Source: Lottia gigantea
Taxonomy: Eukaryota; Mollusca; Gastropoda; Lottiidae
DNA length: 64,000 bases
NCBI RefSeq assembly: GCF_000327385.1
Contig: NW_008710950.1
Coordinates: 893,789-957,788, forward strand
Reading direction: 5' to 3'
Positions 22,971-32,640 of the stretch are shown piece after piece. The notes beneath the pieces are model-generated. The model was not told the origin of the DNA and did not search any database. It saw nothing but the letters and a program-made list of their open reading frames with translations. The translations under genes were made by a program, and so were the position numbers. Numbering within the stretch: position 1 is the stretch's first letter; each line of letters starts with the position of its first letter.

Positions 22971-23915
22971 TTCGTTTAAACGAAATAATAAATAAATATG
23001 TTTACAATTGCGCCTTAGGGGCTCCGTAGGGTCTACATATTCGATTCTACTTTTAAATGCAAAAAATAAGAATTTAGATATATAGTTCAAAATCAAGCTG
23101 GAGTTTGATGTCATAATTGAGACGAATTTATCTAAAGATGGATATTTACAATAATATTGTGGTAAAAAAACCATGATCTGAGGTCATTATAGAAGGGACA
23201 ACCCTTGTGCTAGCACGTCGTTTGAATAACATTGGATAGAATCTGGGGTATTTGGGAACCCCTATTATTTAATGGGAATTTTCAACAAAAGAACATGAAA
23301 TATAATCTCAGGTGTGGTAAATAATATTTTATAAAGACTCCTTGTTAACCAAAACAATTATTCAAGATGATAGTTATATTGATATGCGAAAATCATCCTG
23401 TCTTCAAGCCAAACCTATAATCTAGAATATTACATAAGGGCCTGGTTGTGATCAAGGATGAGCAGAGTGCATCTGTTTTGATTCAATTATTGATCAATTG
23501 GTCATGATTTCAAAAGTAGCTAACTTAACTTGATATGGTTATATAACATTTATTGATAATTTGAAAATTATGTGTAAAAAACTCAAATTTGACCTCCTGG
23601 GGTACTTCAGGACCCCAGAGATTCAATAGGTGTTAAGAGTGAAGAAGTTCTTAAAAACTTCTATGTAAAGCACTGGCCAAGGTCACAAATAAAGAGATAA
23701 ATGTTCAATACAAGATAAGGTGAAGTTAGCATAGTTAGTATTAAGTTCAAAAAACACCCACGAGTAATCTACAATAAACAAAAGTCTATAATATGAAAGT
23801 TTTCTTGTTACCAGTTCTAAAAGAAAAGAGTATGAATAGGTTCTGAAAAGATAAACATCTATATATAAGGATTAGAATATATTATACTTAATGAGCTAGA
23901 AAATAGAGAGGGGGG
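22971..23915. other. AT-rich spacer between satellite and PLE copy 2
   Basis: No gene, tRNA or recognised repeat. It may include the 3' untranslated region of the minus-strand PLE. Confidence 0.4.
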
Positions 23916-24900
23916 TCAAGTATTATTGGATTCAATGGGATCGAGTCTACCACGGACCAGAAAATTACTAAGGTTTTTATTGCGCTTATCAGCAATTACA
24001 AGTCGTTTGGTATATACATTCGGAAATCTGTTCTGTAATTCACTGTAATACTGTTTGACGATGGATGAGGTTTTGGCAGCTGTGTGATTAAAGGTGGCAA
24101 CAAATGGAATCATTTGATTATCATGCTGGATATTAAGTCCATTTGGAGCCACTGTTTGGAGTTGGTCCATCCAGTAGCTTTCTCTCTGTAATCGTTTGGT
24201 TTTTGGTTTGATAAGATCAGAGTCAGGAATTGATTCAATAGGCATGATAAGAAGGTCTTCAATGGAATGGTCAGGTAAATTAAAATGATGAGAAATTGGT
24301 CTATTTTTGCTATGAATTATATCAAAGCGATGGGTTTCGCCGACGTATTGTTTGTCACATTTTTTTTTACACGAAATTAGGTAAATGATATTTTTATCCG
24401 TACACGTGAGACGTTCTTTAATTTCAAATATTTTTCCGTTTTTTTTATTTTGAAAATAATGAGACATATGAATATGTTCACAGGTGCGACACCGAGAACC
24501 TCTACATGGTATTGCGCCAAAGTTATGTATTGGAGGAGGGGGTTCATTAATCTTCAAAAGGTCCAAAACAGTGTCATTTTTAATTTTGCGCAAGAATCGT
24601 TTGGAATAGCCCCTTTCTCTTAATTTACTGAAAACTAGTCTACAAGCTGCATCAAAATCTACTTTTTGAGTGCAAATTCTAAAAAAACGCAAAATTTGTG
24701 ATTTGATTATTCCCGTAAAAGTATGTTTTGGATGAAAAGAGTTCTTATATAAAAGTTGGTGAGTATCCGTTGGTTGGTAAAAAATACTTTGATGTCTAAT
24801 TTGTTTGTTTGAGAGAAACTTGGTCCTTTGAATACCGTAGTATATCCAAAAAATCCATACTTCGTTCAGAAATATTCGCGTTAGTTTTACAGAAGGGTGG
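23916..24900 (-). pseudogene. PLE thumb and GIY-YIG endonuclease (copy 2)
   Basis: Blocks in order are SFHPKHTFTGIIKSQ (thumb), RERGYSKRFLRKIKN, CRGSRCRTCEHI (CxxC zinc-finger-like), NIIYLISCKKKCDKQYVGET (GIY-YIG core as IYL...YVG), HHFNLPDHSIEDL and ESYWMDQLQTVAPNGLN (catalytic Glu region). Compared with copies 1 and 3, about a dozen residues containing the conserved Arg (LRTRFNAH) are missing after YVGET, so the endonuclease is probably dead. Confidence 0.85.
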
Positions 24901-24915
24901 TGATTATTTAAAATT

Positions 24916-25753
24916 TCAAAATATTGCCAAAAACTTTCTACAAATAATAAAAATATCATCAAGAAACGTTTCATAGAAGAAAGGTTCAAAAGGAGAAATG
25001 GAAGAATTTCCAGTTCCCAAGATATTTGCATAACTCGGCGCAAATCTTTTGCCCATCGCGGTGCCTGAAGTCTGGAGATAAATTTTTTCATTAAAAACAA
25101 AGTCATTTCGCTTTAGACATAATTCCAAAAGTTCTAATATTTCTTTATCGGGTCTATCTACGCAGGGATTTCGAAGAAAGGCTTTTCGGACAGCGTCTAA
25201 ACCGGTTTTATTATCAATATTGGTATACATTCTCGTAACATCTAATGAGATAAATCTTGCGTTTGGAGGAACATTCAAGCTTTTCATTTTTTTCAACAAA
25301 ATCGGTGGTATCCTTAAGATATGACGGATGCTTACACGCTAATGGAAGTAAAAAATGGTCAATGTATTCAGAAACTCGGTAGGATTCGCTTGCGCAATCT
25401 GAGATAATAGGCCTGCCTTTAGGAATCCTATTGGCTAAAGACCATTCAGTTTCCGGGTTTTTGTGAATCTTCGGTAAAGTATAAATGTGACGTTGACGGA
25501 CTTCGGGTTTCGTTGAAAGATAATTATATTGGGAATCAGAAATAAATTGTTTGTTTACTAAAGTTTTTAAAATATTGTTTATTTTTTGCGCAGTTTCCAT
25601 GAAAATAGGTTGATCAAGTACACGGTAATGATTAGCATTGTTCAATTGTTTCTCTAATTCAAAAATGTAGTCTTCGCGATTCTGAATGACACAGCAACTG
25701 CCTTTGTCACTCTTTCGTATTATAATGTCCTGATCGTTTTTTAGGCTATTCAA
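24916..25753 (-). pseudogene. PLE reverse transcriptase core (copy 2)
   Basis: IIRKSDKGSCCVIQNREDY (RT1), HIYTLPKIHKNPE, GRPIISDCASESYRVSEYID (RT2a region), FISLDVTRMYTNID (motif A), TSGTAMGKRFAPSYANI (motif B) and FLDDIFII (motif C with both Asp) are all typical of PLE reverse transcriptases. At least one frame change separates the first and second halves near 25260. Confidence 0.88.
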
Positions 25754-25790
25754 AGCTTTCCTTTCAAACTTGGTTTACCAAAGGTAAATG

Positions 25791-26263
25791 TACGGAAGCG
25801 TATTAGGGCCATTCATTTTTTTTTTTTTTTTGAATTTTCAAGTTAGTATGTTGAATTTTCAAGTTAGTAACTTGAAAATTCGAGATACTAACTTGAAAAT
25901 TCAAGATATAAACTTGAAAATTCAAGTTACTAAATTCAAGATACTAACTTGAAAATTCAAGATACTAGCTTGAAAATTCAAGTTACTAACTTGAAAATTC
26001 AAGTTACTAACTTGAAAATTCAACATACTAACTTGAAAATTCAAGTTACTAAATTCTACATACTAACTTAAAAATTCAAGATACTAACTTGAAAATTCAA
26101 CATACTAACTTGAAAATTCAACATACTAGCTTGAAAATTCAAGATACTAACTTGAAAATTCAAGTTACTAACTTGAAAATTCAACATACTAACTTGAAAA
26201 TTCAAGTTACTAACTTGAAAATTAAAAAAGAAAAAAATTGAATGGCCCTAATACGCTTCCGTA
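25791..26263. mobile_element. TIR element filled with a 21-bp minisatellite
   Basis: A 473-base insertion in the coding region of PLE copy 2. The outer 25 bases are identical inverted arms starting TACGGAAGCG, flanked by TAAATG at 25785-25790 and 26264-26269 (6-bp target duplication). The whole interior is a 21-bp tandem repeat of the type ACTTGAAAATTCAAGNTACTA. Arms and duplication are intact, so insertion is recent. Confidence 0.85.
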
Positions 26264-26269
26264 TAAATG

Positions 26270-26548
26270 AAATATTTCTTCACGTAATTTATCGCAAGTA
26301 GCCAAAATATCTGAGTCAATCGCGCTGTCTGGTGGAGTCCAACCAGACTTTTCAATGAACGGTATTCGCTTGCCTCTGCTGAGTCTATTCCGAAAAAAGA
26401 AATTTAACTTAAAAGTCCTATTGACGTGTTCAACCGACGATAAAATTGGTTCATGGGAAAGAGTTTTAGATGTCGGAATACATGTTAGACCTCTATATAA
26501 AACTCTTTCTTCAAGGGGAGAAAGTTTTCGCGAACTGAGGTTAACCAC
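26270..26548 (-). pseudogene. PLE ORF2 N-terminal region (copy 2)
   Basis: It reads NLSSRKLSPLEERVLYRGLTCIPTS, then GWTPPDSAIDSDILATCDKLREE, the usual start of PLE reverse transcriptase ORFs. It follows the SGNH-like frame by a few bases in another frame, after a TGA. No ATG lies at its head, so it would need a non-AUG start, frameshifting or a lost start. The 473-base insertion interrupts it at 26263. Confidence 0.75.
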
Positions 26549-26639
26549 AGTTTCTCCTAATTTTAGAGCATTTCCCCCGCGTTCAGTTTAAATAGGAGAC
26601 CCATGAAAAATAAATAATTTTCGCAGTGGGGGACATCCA

Positions 26640-27441
26640 GTGGATGTTATCCGAAATGACACTGACCACTCCATTGAAGCGAGGAATAGTATGGGCATTG
26701 GTAGACGGTTTATGTATATAATAGACTGTTGAACTTCTGGAGGTTATTGACTAAATGAGGTTCAGCTAATTGTAGCTCCTTTGAGTAAGGAATCTGTGTT
26801 GCGTAGAGGTTAGCAGACGGAAATTTCGACTTGGCAAGTTTGAGGAGTTCCAGCATTCTTCTGTGTATGGATTCTCCTGACTCCTGTTTATTATTTAGGC
26901 CAACATGAAATAACACCTTTTTCGGAATGGTTGTTGGAGAGATCTTGGAGAGTAAGGTATTGATATGCTGAATTCGGGCACCAGGGTAAGATTCGGCTTG
27001 GGTATCTGGATGTAGGAACGGGATGTTGCTGATGTTGGAAGATCCAATGATAACCGTTGGTTTGGTGAGTGTGGGAATAGACCATTTGGATTTGTCCTTC
27101 TCATTATTATGACGGCGTGGTTTACAGGCTGGAGATGAGGGTGAGGTGGTTAAACTTAAGCGGCGGCGAGTATTGGTACGTTGAGGTTTCGGTGTTTCAG
27201 GGTTCGATCTTGGCGTCGTCATGGGTGTGGATGGAGTCGCAGTAAAAGTTGGTAACGGTAAAGTACGTCTATCAGTATGAGGTTTCTTGCTTATGGATAG
27301 TGGTTCTTGCGAGGTACTAAGGCCAGAAGGTGATGGAGTTCTTTTGCGTTTCGGCGTAGGTCTTACATCTGCGATTAATGGTAACTGGTGTCTGTTTGGT
27401 GTAGAAACTGGTTGAGATTCAGCTTCCATGTCTTTCACCAC
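26640..27441 (-). pseudogene. PLE ORF1: SGNH/GDSL-type hydrolase-like domain (copy 2)
   Basis: A 243-residue open frame begins with a Pro/Ser/Thr/Arg-rich, probably disordered half. The globular half follows: PTVIIGSSNISNI (block I, nucleophile Ser), SYPGARIQHI, VLFHVGLNNKQES (block III Asn), and just past the main frame DNIHWMSPTAKIIYFSW (block V, DxxH). The same four blocks with the same spacing occur in copy 1, although sequences differ strongly elsewhere, so purifying selection on this domain before decay is likely. The first Met at 27439-27441 need not be the true start: a further Asn-rich segment lies upstream. Confidence 0.75.
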
Positions 27442-27559
27442 ACCTACGTCTTTTAAAGAGTCTATGATTTTATCAAATTGATCAATTGGGTATCTTTTTG
27501 GAGTCGGCGATATGACTTATTAGCCCAATTTATTGCTTCGAAAGTGAATTGTTTTAAAT

Positions 27560-28090
27560 TTGATTCCGAAATATTGCGTGCTTTGATCAAGGAAATTTTT
27601 TCAGCTGTGAATCATAATGATTCTTAAGTGCTATCGCCACATTTTTAGCCCAAACATTATTTACTGTCTCGATAACCGAGGAAATAGCAGAATTTTTTAA
27701 AGCTGGTTTAACAAACCGATTGAGATCCGAAATTTTAGAGATAAAACCACGTGTGGGAGAACCACTGACTTGCTTTGAAATGACGGAAGCATGGTGAAGA
27801 CATTGTAAGATTTGGAATAATATCTTGACTGCTGGATTGGTCTCCTGTCTTTGGTGGTTATCAGGGTTGTATGGACGACGGTAGTTGTTCTGGCGGTTCG
27901 GATTAGTGTTTCCTCTCTGATTCTGGTTTTGTCGATAGTTTGGTTGATTATGCCGATAGTTGGGTTGATTATGCCGATAGTTGGGTTGATTATGCCGATA
28001 GTTGGGTTGATTATAGAGATACGAATGCTGGGGAAAGTAATTTTGCCTGGGATATTGCCAATGAGATCTAAAGTGATGGTCTATAGTAGC
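27560..28090 (-). pseudogene. PLE ORF1 N-terminal Asn/Tyr-rich segment (copy 2)
   Basis: The minus-strand frame reads SHWQYPRQNYFPQHSYL, four copies of a 7-residue NQPNYRH repeat, NQNQRGNTNPNRQNNYRRP, then an apparently helical stretch (AVKILFQILQCLHHASVISK...NRFVKPALKNSAISSV). An Asn/Arg/Tyr-rich low-complexity head suggests RNA binding or assembly, by analogy with LINE ORF1 proteins. No ATG is seen in frame; a stop lies just upstream near 28110. Confidence 0.55.
27931..28014 (-). repeat. Four 21-bp coding tandem repeats
   Basis: Four consecutive 21-base units (TTGATTATGCCGATAGTTGGG on the + strand, slightly varied) encode the NQPNYRH heptads on the minus strand. The unit length keeps the frame. 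Confidence 0.85.
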
Positions 28091-28105
28091 TCAAAAAATA
28101 AATAA

Positions 28106-28660
28106 ATATGATGAAAGTACTTTCAAAGCAAAATAAAAGTACTTAAAAAGCACAAAAAATACTTAAAGGGTAAAAAGTACCTAAAACGGTAAATCTTTAT
28201 TTGAGAAGACAAAAAAGTGGAAAAAATATGTAACAACTTACGACAAATATCTTATGTTTTGACAGTATGTTGTTGTATTTCAGTGCCGAAATAGGTGTAA
28301 AGGGATTGGATCGGGGACCGATAAGATAGGGGTGTTTTGGTCGTATAACGGCATATCCTGTAGGGAAATAATATGAAGAGTTGTTGGCATATTGTTAGTT
28401 CAGCAAGGTACTTTCAACAATTTCAGTTGACCTGTATTTATATTGAACAGGTCTCATCTTGGTAAAATATTATGTACTCTTCATATTGAATATATCCATA
28501 AATTTATTTAATAATTTGAATTAATTGGTGTGTATAACAGATTAATCTTAATCGTTGAATTGATGTATTGTGTCAATGTGTATTATCGATCAAATGTTGT
28601 TAAGATTTTTTAATAGTTTCCGTATGGTACAATACAATTCTTACAGGTGTATTGAAACTC
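28106..28660. other. 5' flank of PLE copy 2
   Basis: AT-rich sequence with no gene. A 6-base stem (ACCTGT/ACAGGT) lies near 28431-28458, but I could not make it into a hammerhead ribozyme. Confidence 0.35.
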
Positions 28661-29345
28661 AGTCCCACTTTCAACCAATTCCATAGCAGACCATATTCAA
28701 AAATTGGCCATTTTTCAAAAATTGGCCATGTAGAGGCTTCGTCATTGACTGGCCAGTGACAGAGTTAGGCATGAAAATATCATTATGTTGGAATTTTGGC
28801 GATATTCACAGGTCTGAAGGCACTACGTGATTGAGTTTGTGCCAATTCCATCCAAAAATCTGCTCCACCCCAATTACTGTGGACTGTGCAAAAATTGGCC
28901 ATGTAGGGGCTTCTTCTTTGAGAAGACTGGTCAGTCCGCCATATTGGATATTCGTCACTGGCCATATTTTAGCGATTATAGGAATAAAAAGCATTTCTCC
29001 CCATTGTACACCTTAATATGTTAGATTCGCATCCCAGGACCTCAATGGCACCAACAATTGAATTCATAATTCCAAAGGAGACCATTGGAAAAAATTGGCC
29101 ATTTTTCAATATCCATATTGGATATCCGTCACTGGCTAAAGAAATGTTGATAACTATGTAATGATTCTATTCATTACACGACTTTTTAGAGGTTTCATTT
29201 GAATAAGAAATGAATTACAAATTTTTCGTTTTTTGATTTAATTGCAACAATTACAATCAATCCAAAAAATTAGTGTATCCATCGGCCACAAAAATTGGCC
29301 GGCCACTGAAGTAATGACGAAGTGTCAATTGACCAATGCCGCATT
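28661..29345 (-). repeat. ~385-bp GGCCA satellite array, inverted right arm
   Basis: It carries the same phrases as 21855-22970 in reverse complement: GGCCATGTAGGGGCTTCGTC, ATTGTACACC, TATTGGATATTCGTCACTGGCC, and the outer block GGCCACAAAAATTGGCCGGCC (29290-29310). Together the two arms bracket PLE copy 2 as an inverted pair. Confidence 0.85.
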
Positions 29346-29720
29346 TGGACTCACTCCACTAAAACATTTTATGCAAATGATGTATAGGAATGTAGTCCAG
29401 GCTATTTTTAGAAATCTTCTTTCTTTCTCTCTCCCTTTTGGGGTTTTTGCCTGCCTATTTTTGGGTAAAATTTGGTCTAGATTTGGAATTTGATGTCTGA
29501 AATTGCATTATCTTTCAGATTTGGTGAGATGATGAGAGACCTAAAGGCGGAAGGCTAATAACCATTCCTCGACACTTGAAAAAGGATAATATTTCGAAAA
29601 CCGGTTCGTGTCAATTACTTATTTTCATTATGCTCCCCAACTACAACAACCACGCAAGAGCCAGCATGAAACACTAATCGTCAACCAAACCAATATCACG
29701 TACCCTACAACGGCCCTGTC
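29346..29720 (+). mobile_element. 5' part of PLE copy 3
   Basis: The end of this stretch (CCCAACTACAACAACCACGCAAGAGCCAGC) resembles the ORF1 head of copy 1 near 15815. It breaks off in the assembly gap. The upstream ~230 bases show no gene. Confidence 0.55.
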
Positions 29721-30100
29721 NNNNNNNNNNNNNNNNNNNNNNNNNNNNNNNNNNNNNNNNNNNNNNNNNNNNNNNNNNNNNNNNNNNNNNNNNNNNNNNN
29801 NNNNNNNNNNNNNNNNNNNNNNNNNNNNNNNNNNNNNNNNNNNNNNNNNNNNNNNNNNNNNNNNNNNNNNNNNNNNNNNNNNNNNNNNNNNNNNNNNNNN
29901 NNNNNNNNNNNNNNNNNNNNNNNNNNNNNNNNNNNNNNNNNNNNNNNNNNNNNNNNNNNNNNNNNNNNNNNNNNNNNNNNNNNNNNNNNNNNNNNNNNNN
30001 NNNNNNNNNNNNNNNNNNNNNNNNNNNNNNNNNNNNNNNNNNNNNNNNNNNNNNNNNNNNNNNNNNNNNNNNNNNNNNNNNNNNNNNNNNNNNNNNNNNN
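29721..30100. other. Assembly gap (380 N)
   Basis: A run of 380 N lies inside PLE copy 3. By comparison with copy 1 the true missing sequence is probably nearer 1.5-2.5 kb (SGNH, RT), so the N length may not reflect real distance. Confidence 0.95.
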
Positions 30101-30812
30101 GGTACTCTAAACGATTTTTACGAAACATAAAAAATTCCACCTTAGCACAGATAGCAGCTAAAAACAGACTTTATGCCGAAGTACCTCCAGGTTTAAGAAG
30201 TGCTCAATGTTTGTCCAGTAGATGCAAAACATGTCCCTTTATATCAGAAACTCATTATTTTGTAAACAACTCTACGAATAAAAGGTACCCGATCCAGGAA
30301 CATCTAACATGTGAACATTTGAATGTAATATATTTAATTTCATGCAAGAAATGCCCCAAACAATATGTAGGAGAAACTAGGAGGAACTCGCTTTAATGCT
30401 CATAGGTCAGACATCAAATTAAAGAAAGACAAGCCTGTTTCTAATCATTTCAACCTCGACGACCATTCAATAGACGATCTCACCCTAATCCCAATTGAGC
30501 GTATAGAAATTGACTTGTCCGAAGATGAAACTACCAAATTCCGTCAATCTAGGGAGGCCTATTGGATTGAGACATTAAATACAGCAAGACCTATAGGACT
30601 AAATATTCATCATAATGTAGGCATAGCACCCTTTGTTGTCCCGTTTAATACAACCAGCAATCGAGCAAGCAAGATAGTTCATGCCCACTATAAGAGCCTT
30701 CAAGAGAAATTCCCCCATGTCTATAAGCAGAAAATGATAGTTGCATATTCAAAAAATAAGAACTTAAATGATAATATTGTTCATAGTAAACTAAAAACAA
30801 TCAGTACATAAC
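30101..30812 (+). pseudogene. PLE thumb and GIY-YIG endonuclease (copy 3)
   Basis: It starts in the gap at YSKRFLRNIKNSTL, then CLSSRCKTCPFI (CxxC), NVIYLISCKKCPKQYVGET (GIY-YIG), a small deletion with frame change near 30385, HFNLDDHSIDDL, SREAYWIETLNTARP (catalytic Glu), and the conserved tail HAHYKSLQEKFPHVYKQ...SKLKTIST with TAA at 30810-30812. It is very close to copy 1 but fuller in the CxxC region. Confidence 0.85.
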
Positions 30813-30825
30813 AGATACTATACTT

Positions 30826-30842
30826 CTCGCCCATCGGGCGAG
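30826..30842 (+). other. Perfect hairpin in the 3' untranslated region of PLE copy 3
   Basis: CTCGCCC-ATC-GGGCGAG forms a 7-base GC-rich stem with a 3-base loop, 14 bases after the stop codon, in otherwise AT-rich sequence. The corresponding place in copy 1 lacks it. It might be an RT-recognised 3' signal, which is only inference. Confidence 0.45.
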
Positions 30843-31767
30843 TTACTTTTTCTAATTTCAGATCAGAATAAGAACAGAAGAAAACCCAATATCAAGACCC
30901 TTAATCCTAATTTCTAAATAAAGTGTCTGCTCCACCCTAGGCCTGTACATTTGGGAGAATCAAACCCTCCCTTCCCCAAAATCTAAACATAGTCGTTTTG
31001 TGAAGTGCCAAACTCTAGCGGATGAGTATAACCGGTAGTAGTCTACTTTCAATTTTAGTAGCTCAAAATTTTCATGGTCATCATATAATGAATTTTTTTA
31101 GGAGACATTGAGAATTGGTCAGGCTTTCATTCGACATATTGGAAAGCTTTCAACGAGATTCTGGAAAAAGTTATAGAAGGTTGAATTTCGTGTTTTAACA
31201 TGGGAAGAGATGGCAAATGAATTAGTGGAGTTAGTCCATTTGAACATCCGGTTTTGAGGCTTATTTAGAGTTAAATCCCTTTGACAAGGAGCAATTATTG
31301 ATTTATATTTCCGTTAGTTTCCGTGAATTTCCGGATTATGTAAATGAAGTAGGTCACGTTACCTTATATGGTAAACGTTCAAGAATGCAGAAGTTGACTT
31401 TACAACTCTCAAGAATACAGTGGTCGAACTTACATCTTTCACGAATGCAAAGTCAAGAAGACATATTTGATAATGTCAATAATGCAAAGTTAAGAATTCA
31501 TTTTCGTAAAGGAAAGTTTGAATGGTGTCTGATGTGAAATAAAGTTTGAAAAGTAAACTATCAATATCTCTACTTTGTAATAAGTACATTGACTTTTTGA
31601 TTTTAGGAAGGTTTATTTTGTAATTGTGTAATGTTGAAATATGACTTTGTAAAGTCGAGGCCTTGTTTTCAAATTTGACTTTGTGAATACTTTTGGCAAC
31701 GACCCCCTTCTATGGTCATGGAAACATTTGACTTGGTTTAAACAGTATTTATTTCAAAACAAATGTA
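30843..31767. other. Flank of PLE copy 3; no gene seen
   Basis: The first ~130 bases may be PLE 3' untranslated region (AATAAA near 30917). The remainder is AT-rich with an 79-codon frame (31298-31537) that shows no domain and is probably chance. Confidence 0.35.
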
Positions 31768-32400
31768 CAGTGGTGTAACCTATTTTCGTGGATATAAGGA
31801 TTCAACACCGAATTTCGTCAAAGTTAAAAAAACGGAAAATTTTTTTTATGTCTTAGATGTTTCCTCAGATATTCTACAAAATAATAGAAATTGGTTTGTT
31901 TCGATTTTCTTAATGAATCCTTCACTTTGACCCATATTTCACCAACTCGGGAACGGCGGCAGAATGCGTCACCTATTTTCGTGTACAATGTTTGATCTAT
32001 AAATTATATAAATTAGTCTAGATAAACACGTTGTATGGATACCGGGTGGTATAATTAACTTCTCTTAGTATTTATCTTTAATATCAATTCATTATAACTA
32101 GTGACAATTCATTCAAAGAACCACGATTTAAAAAAAAAATAGTGACTGACAAAATAAGATACGTAGCGTGATTTATTGCTAAAAGTCACTGAAACAACAT
32201 AAGAATATGGTCCACTTTGTGTTCCATAGAAATTTTCTGCTGACACGGAATCCGCTAGTTGATCACGTGACTTCATTCGTTGGATTATATTCTAGCAGAC
32301 GACATTTGGAATTCCGATTACCGCTTGGGATTATAATGAAATTCGGCCGATAAAAAATGGTGACGTTTGGTAATAAGTGAAATCCGCCATTTTGACCAAT
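31768..32400 (+). repeat. GTAACCTATTTTCGTGG family, locus A
   Basis: It starts ACAGTGGTGTAACCTATTTTCG and shares long blocks with 37108-37545 and 54482-55895 (CCTCAGATATTCTACAAAATAAT, GATACGTAGCGTGATTTATTG, TGCTGACACGGAATCCGCTAG, AATCCGCCATTTTG). The right end is missing. A non-autonomous DNA element is likely, given the inverted ends of the 54-kb copy. Confidence 0.75.
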
Positions 32401-32640
32401 GATTTTGGTTGAGTAATTTTAAGAGCCACTTTGACTATTGTATTTGGGGTCATTTTGACTAATTTTGACTTTTAGGGCCATTTTGACATGGGGACATTTC
32501 GGTTTAGTGCCAAGTTGACTTTAACCTAAGATAACTAGCTTCAGGAGTAGATTACAATTTAATTTTATTCACTGAAATCCAGTTTCAGCACTGCATTTAT
32601 CTGGGGTCTAAATGTACCCCACCATAATAGCATGGTGTGT
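32401..32640 (+). repeat. Short CATTTTGACTAA tandem tract
   Basis: Between about 32430 and 32525 the phrase (G/C)(C/A)ATTTTGACT recurs five times with varied spacing. The rest is plain AT-rich sequence. Confidence 0.4.

Larger units (their letters stand above)
23916..28105 (-). mobile_element. Penelope-like element (PLE), copy 2, divergent lineage
   Basis: This is the fullest PLE in the window, about 4.2 kb including a later 473-base insertion. On the minus strand it reads: Asn-rich N-terminal ORF1 segment (28090-27560), SGNH-like domain (27441-26640), RT N-terminus (26548-26270), RT core (25753-24916) and endonuclease (to 23916). Proteins are clearly related to copies 1 and 3 but only moderately similar, so a separate family. 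A few frame changes are present. It lies between inverted satellite arrays. Confidence 0.88.

Noticed and set aside
25822-26222. CRISPR-like regular repeat
   Set aside because: It is a continuous 21-bp minisatellite without spacers inside a TIR element, in animal DNA.
29520-29620. Possible hammerhead ribozyme at the start of PLE copy 3 (GATGATGAG ... TTTCGAAAACC)
   Set aside because: Hammerheads are known in PLE terminal repeats, but the CUGAUGA core and the GAAA do not fall in a foldable arrangement here, nor near 28431-28458 or 35530-35570.
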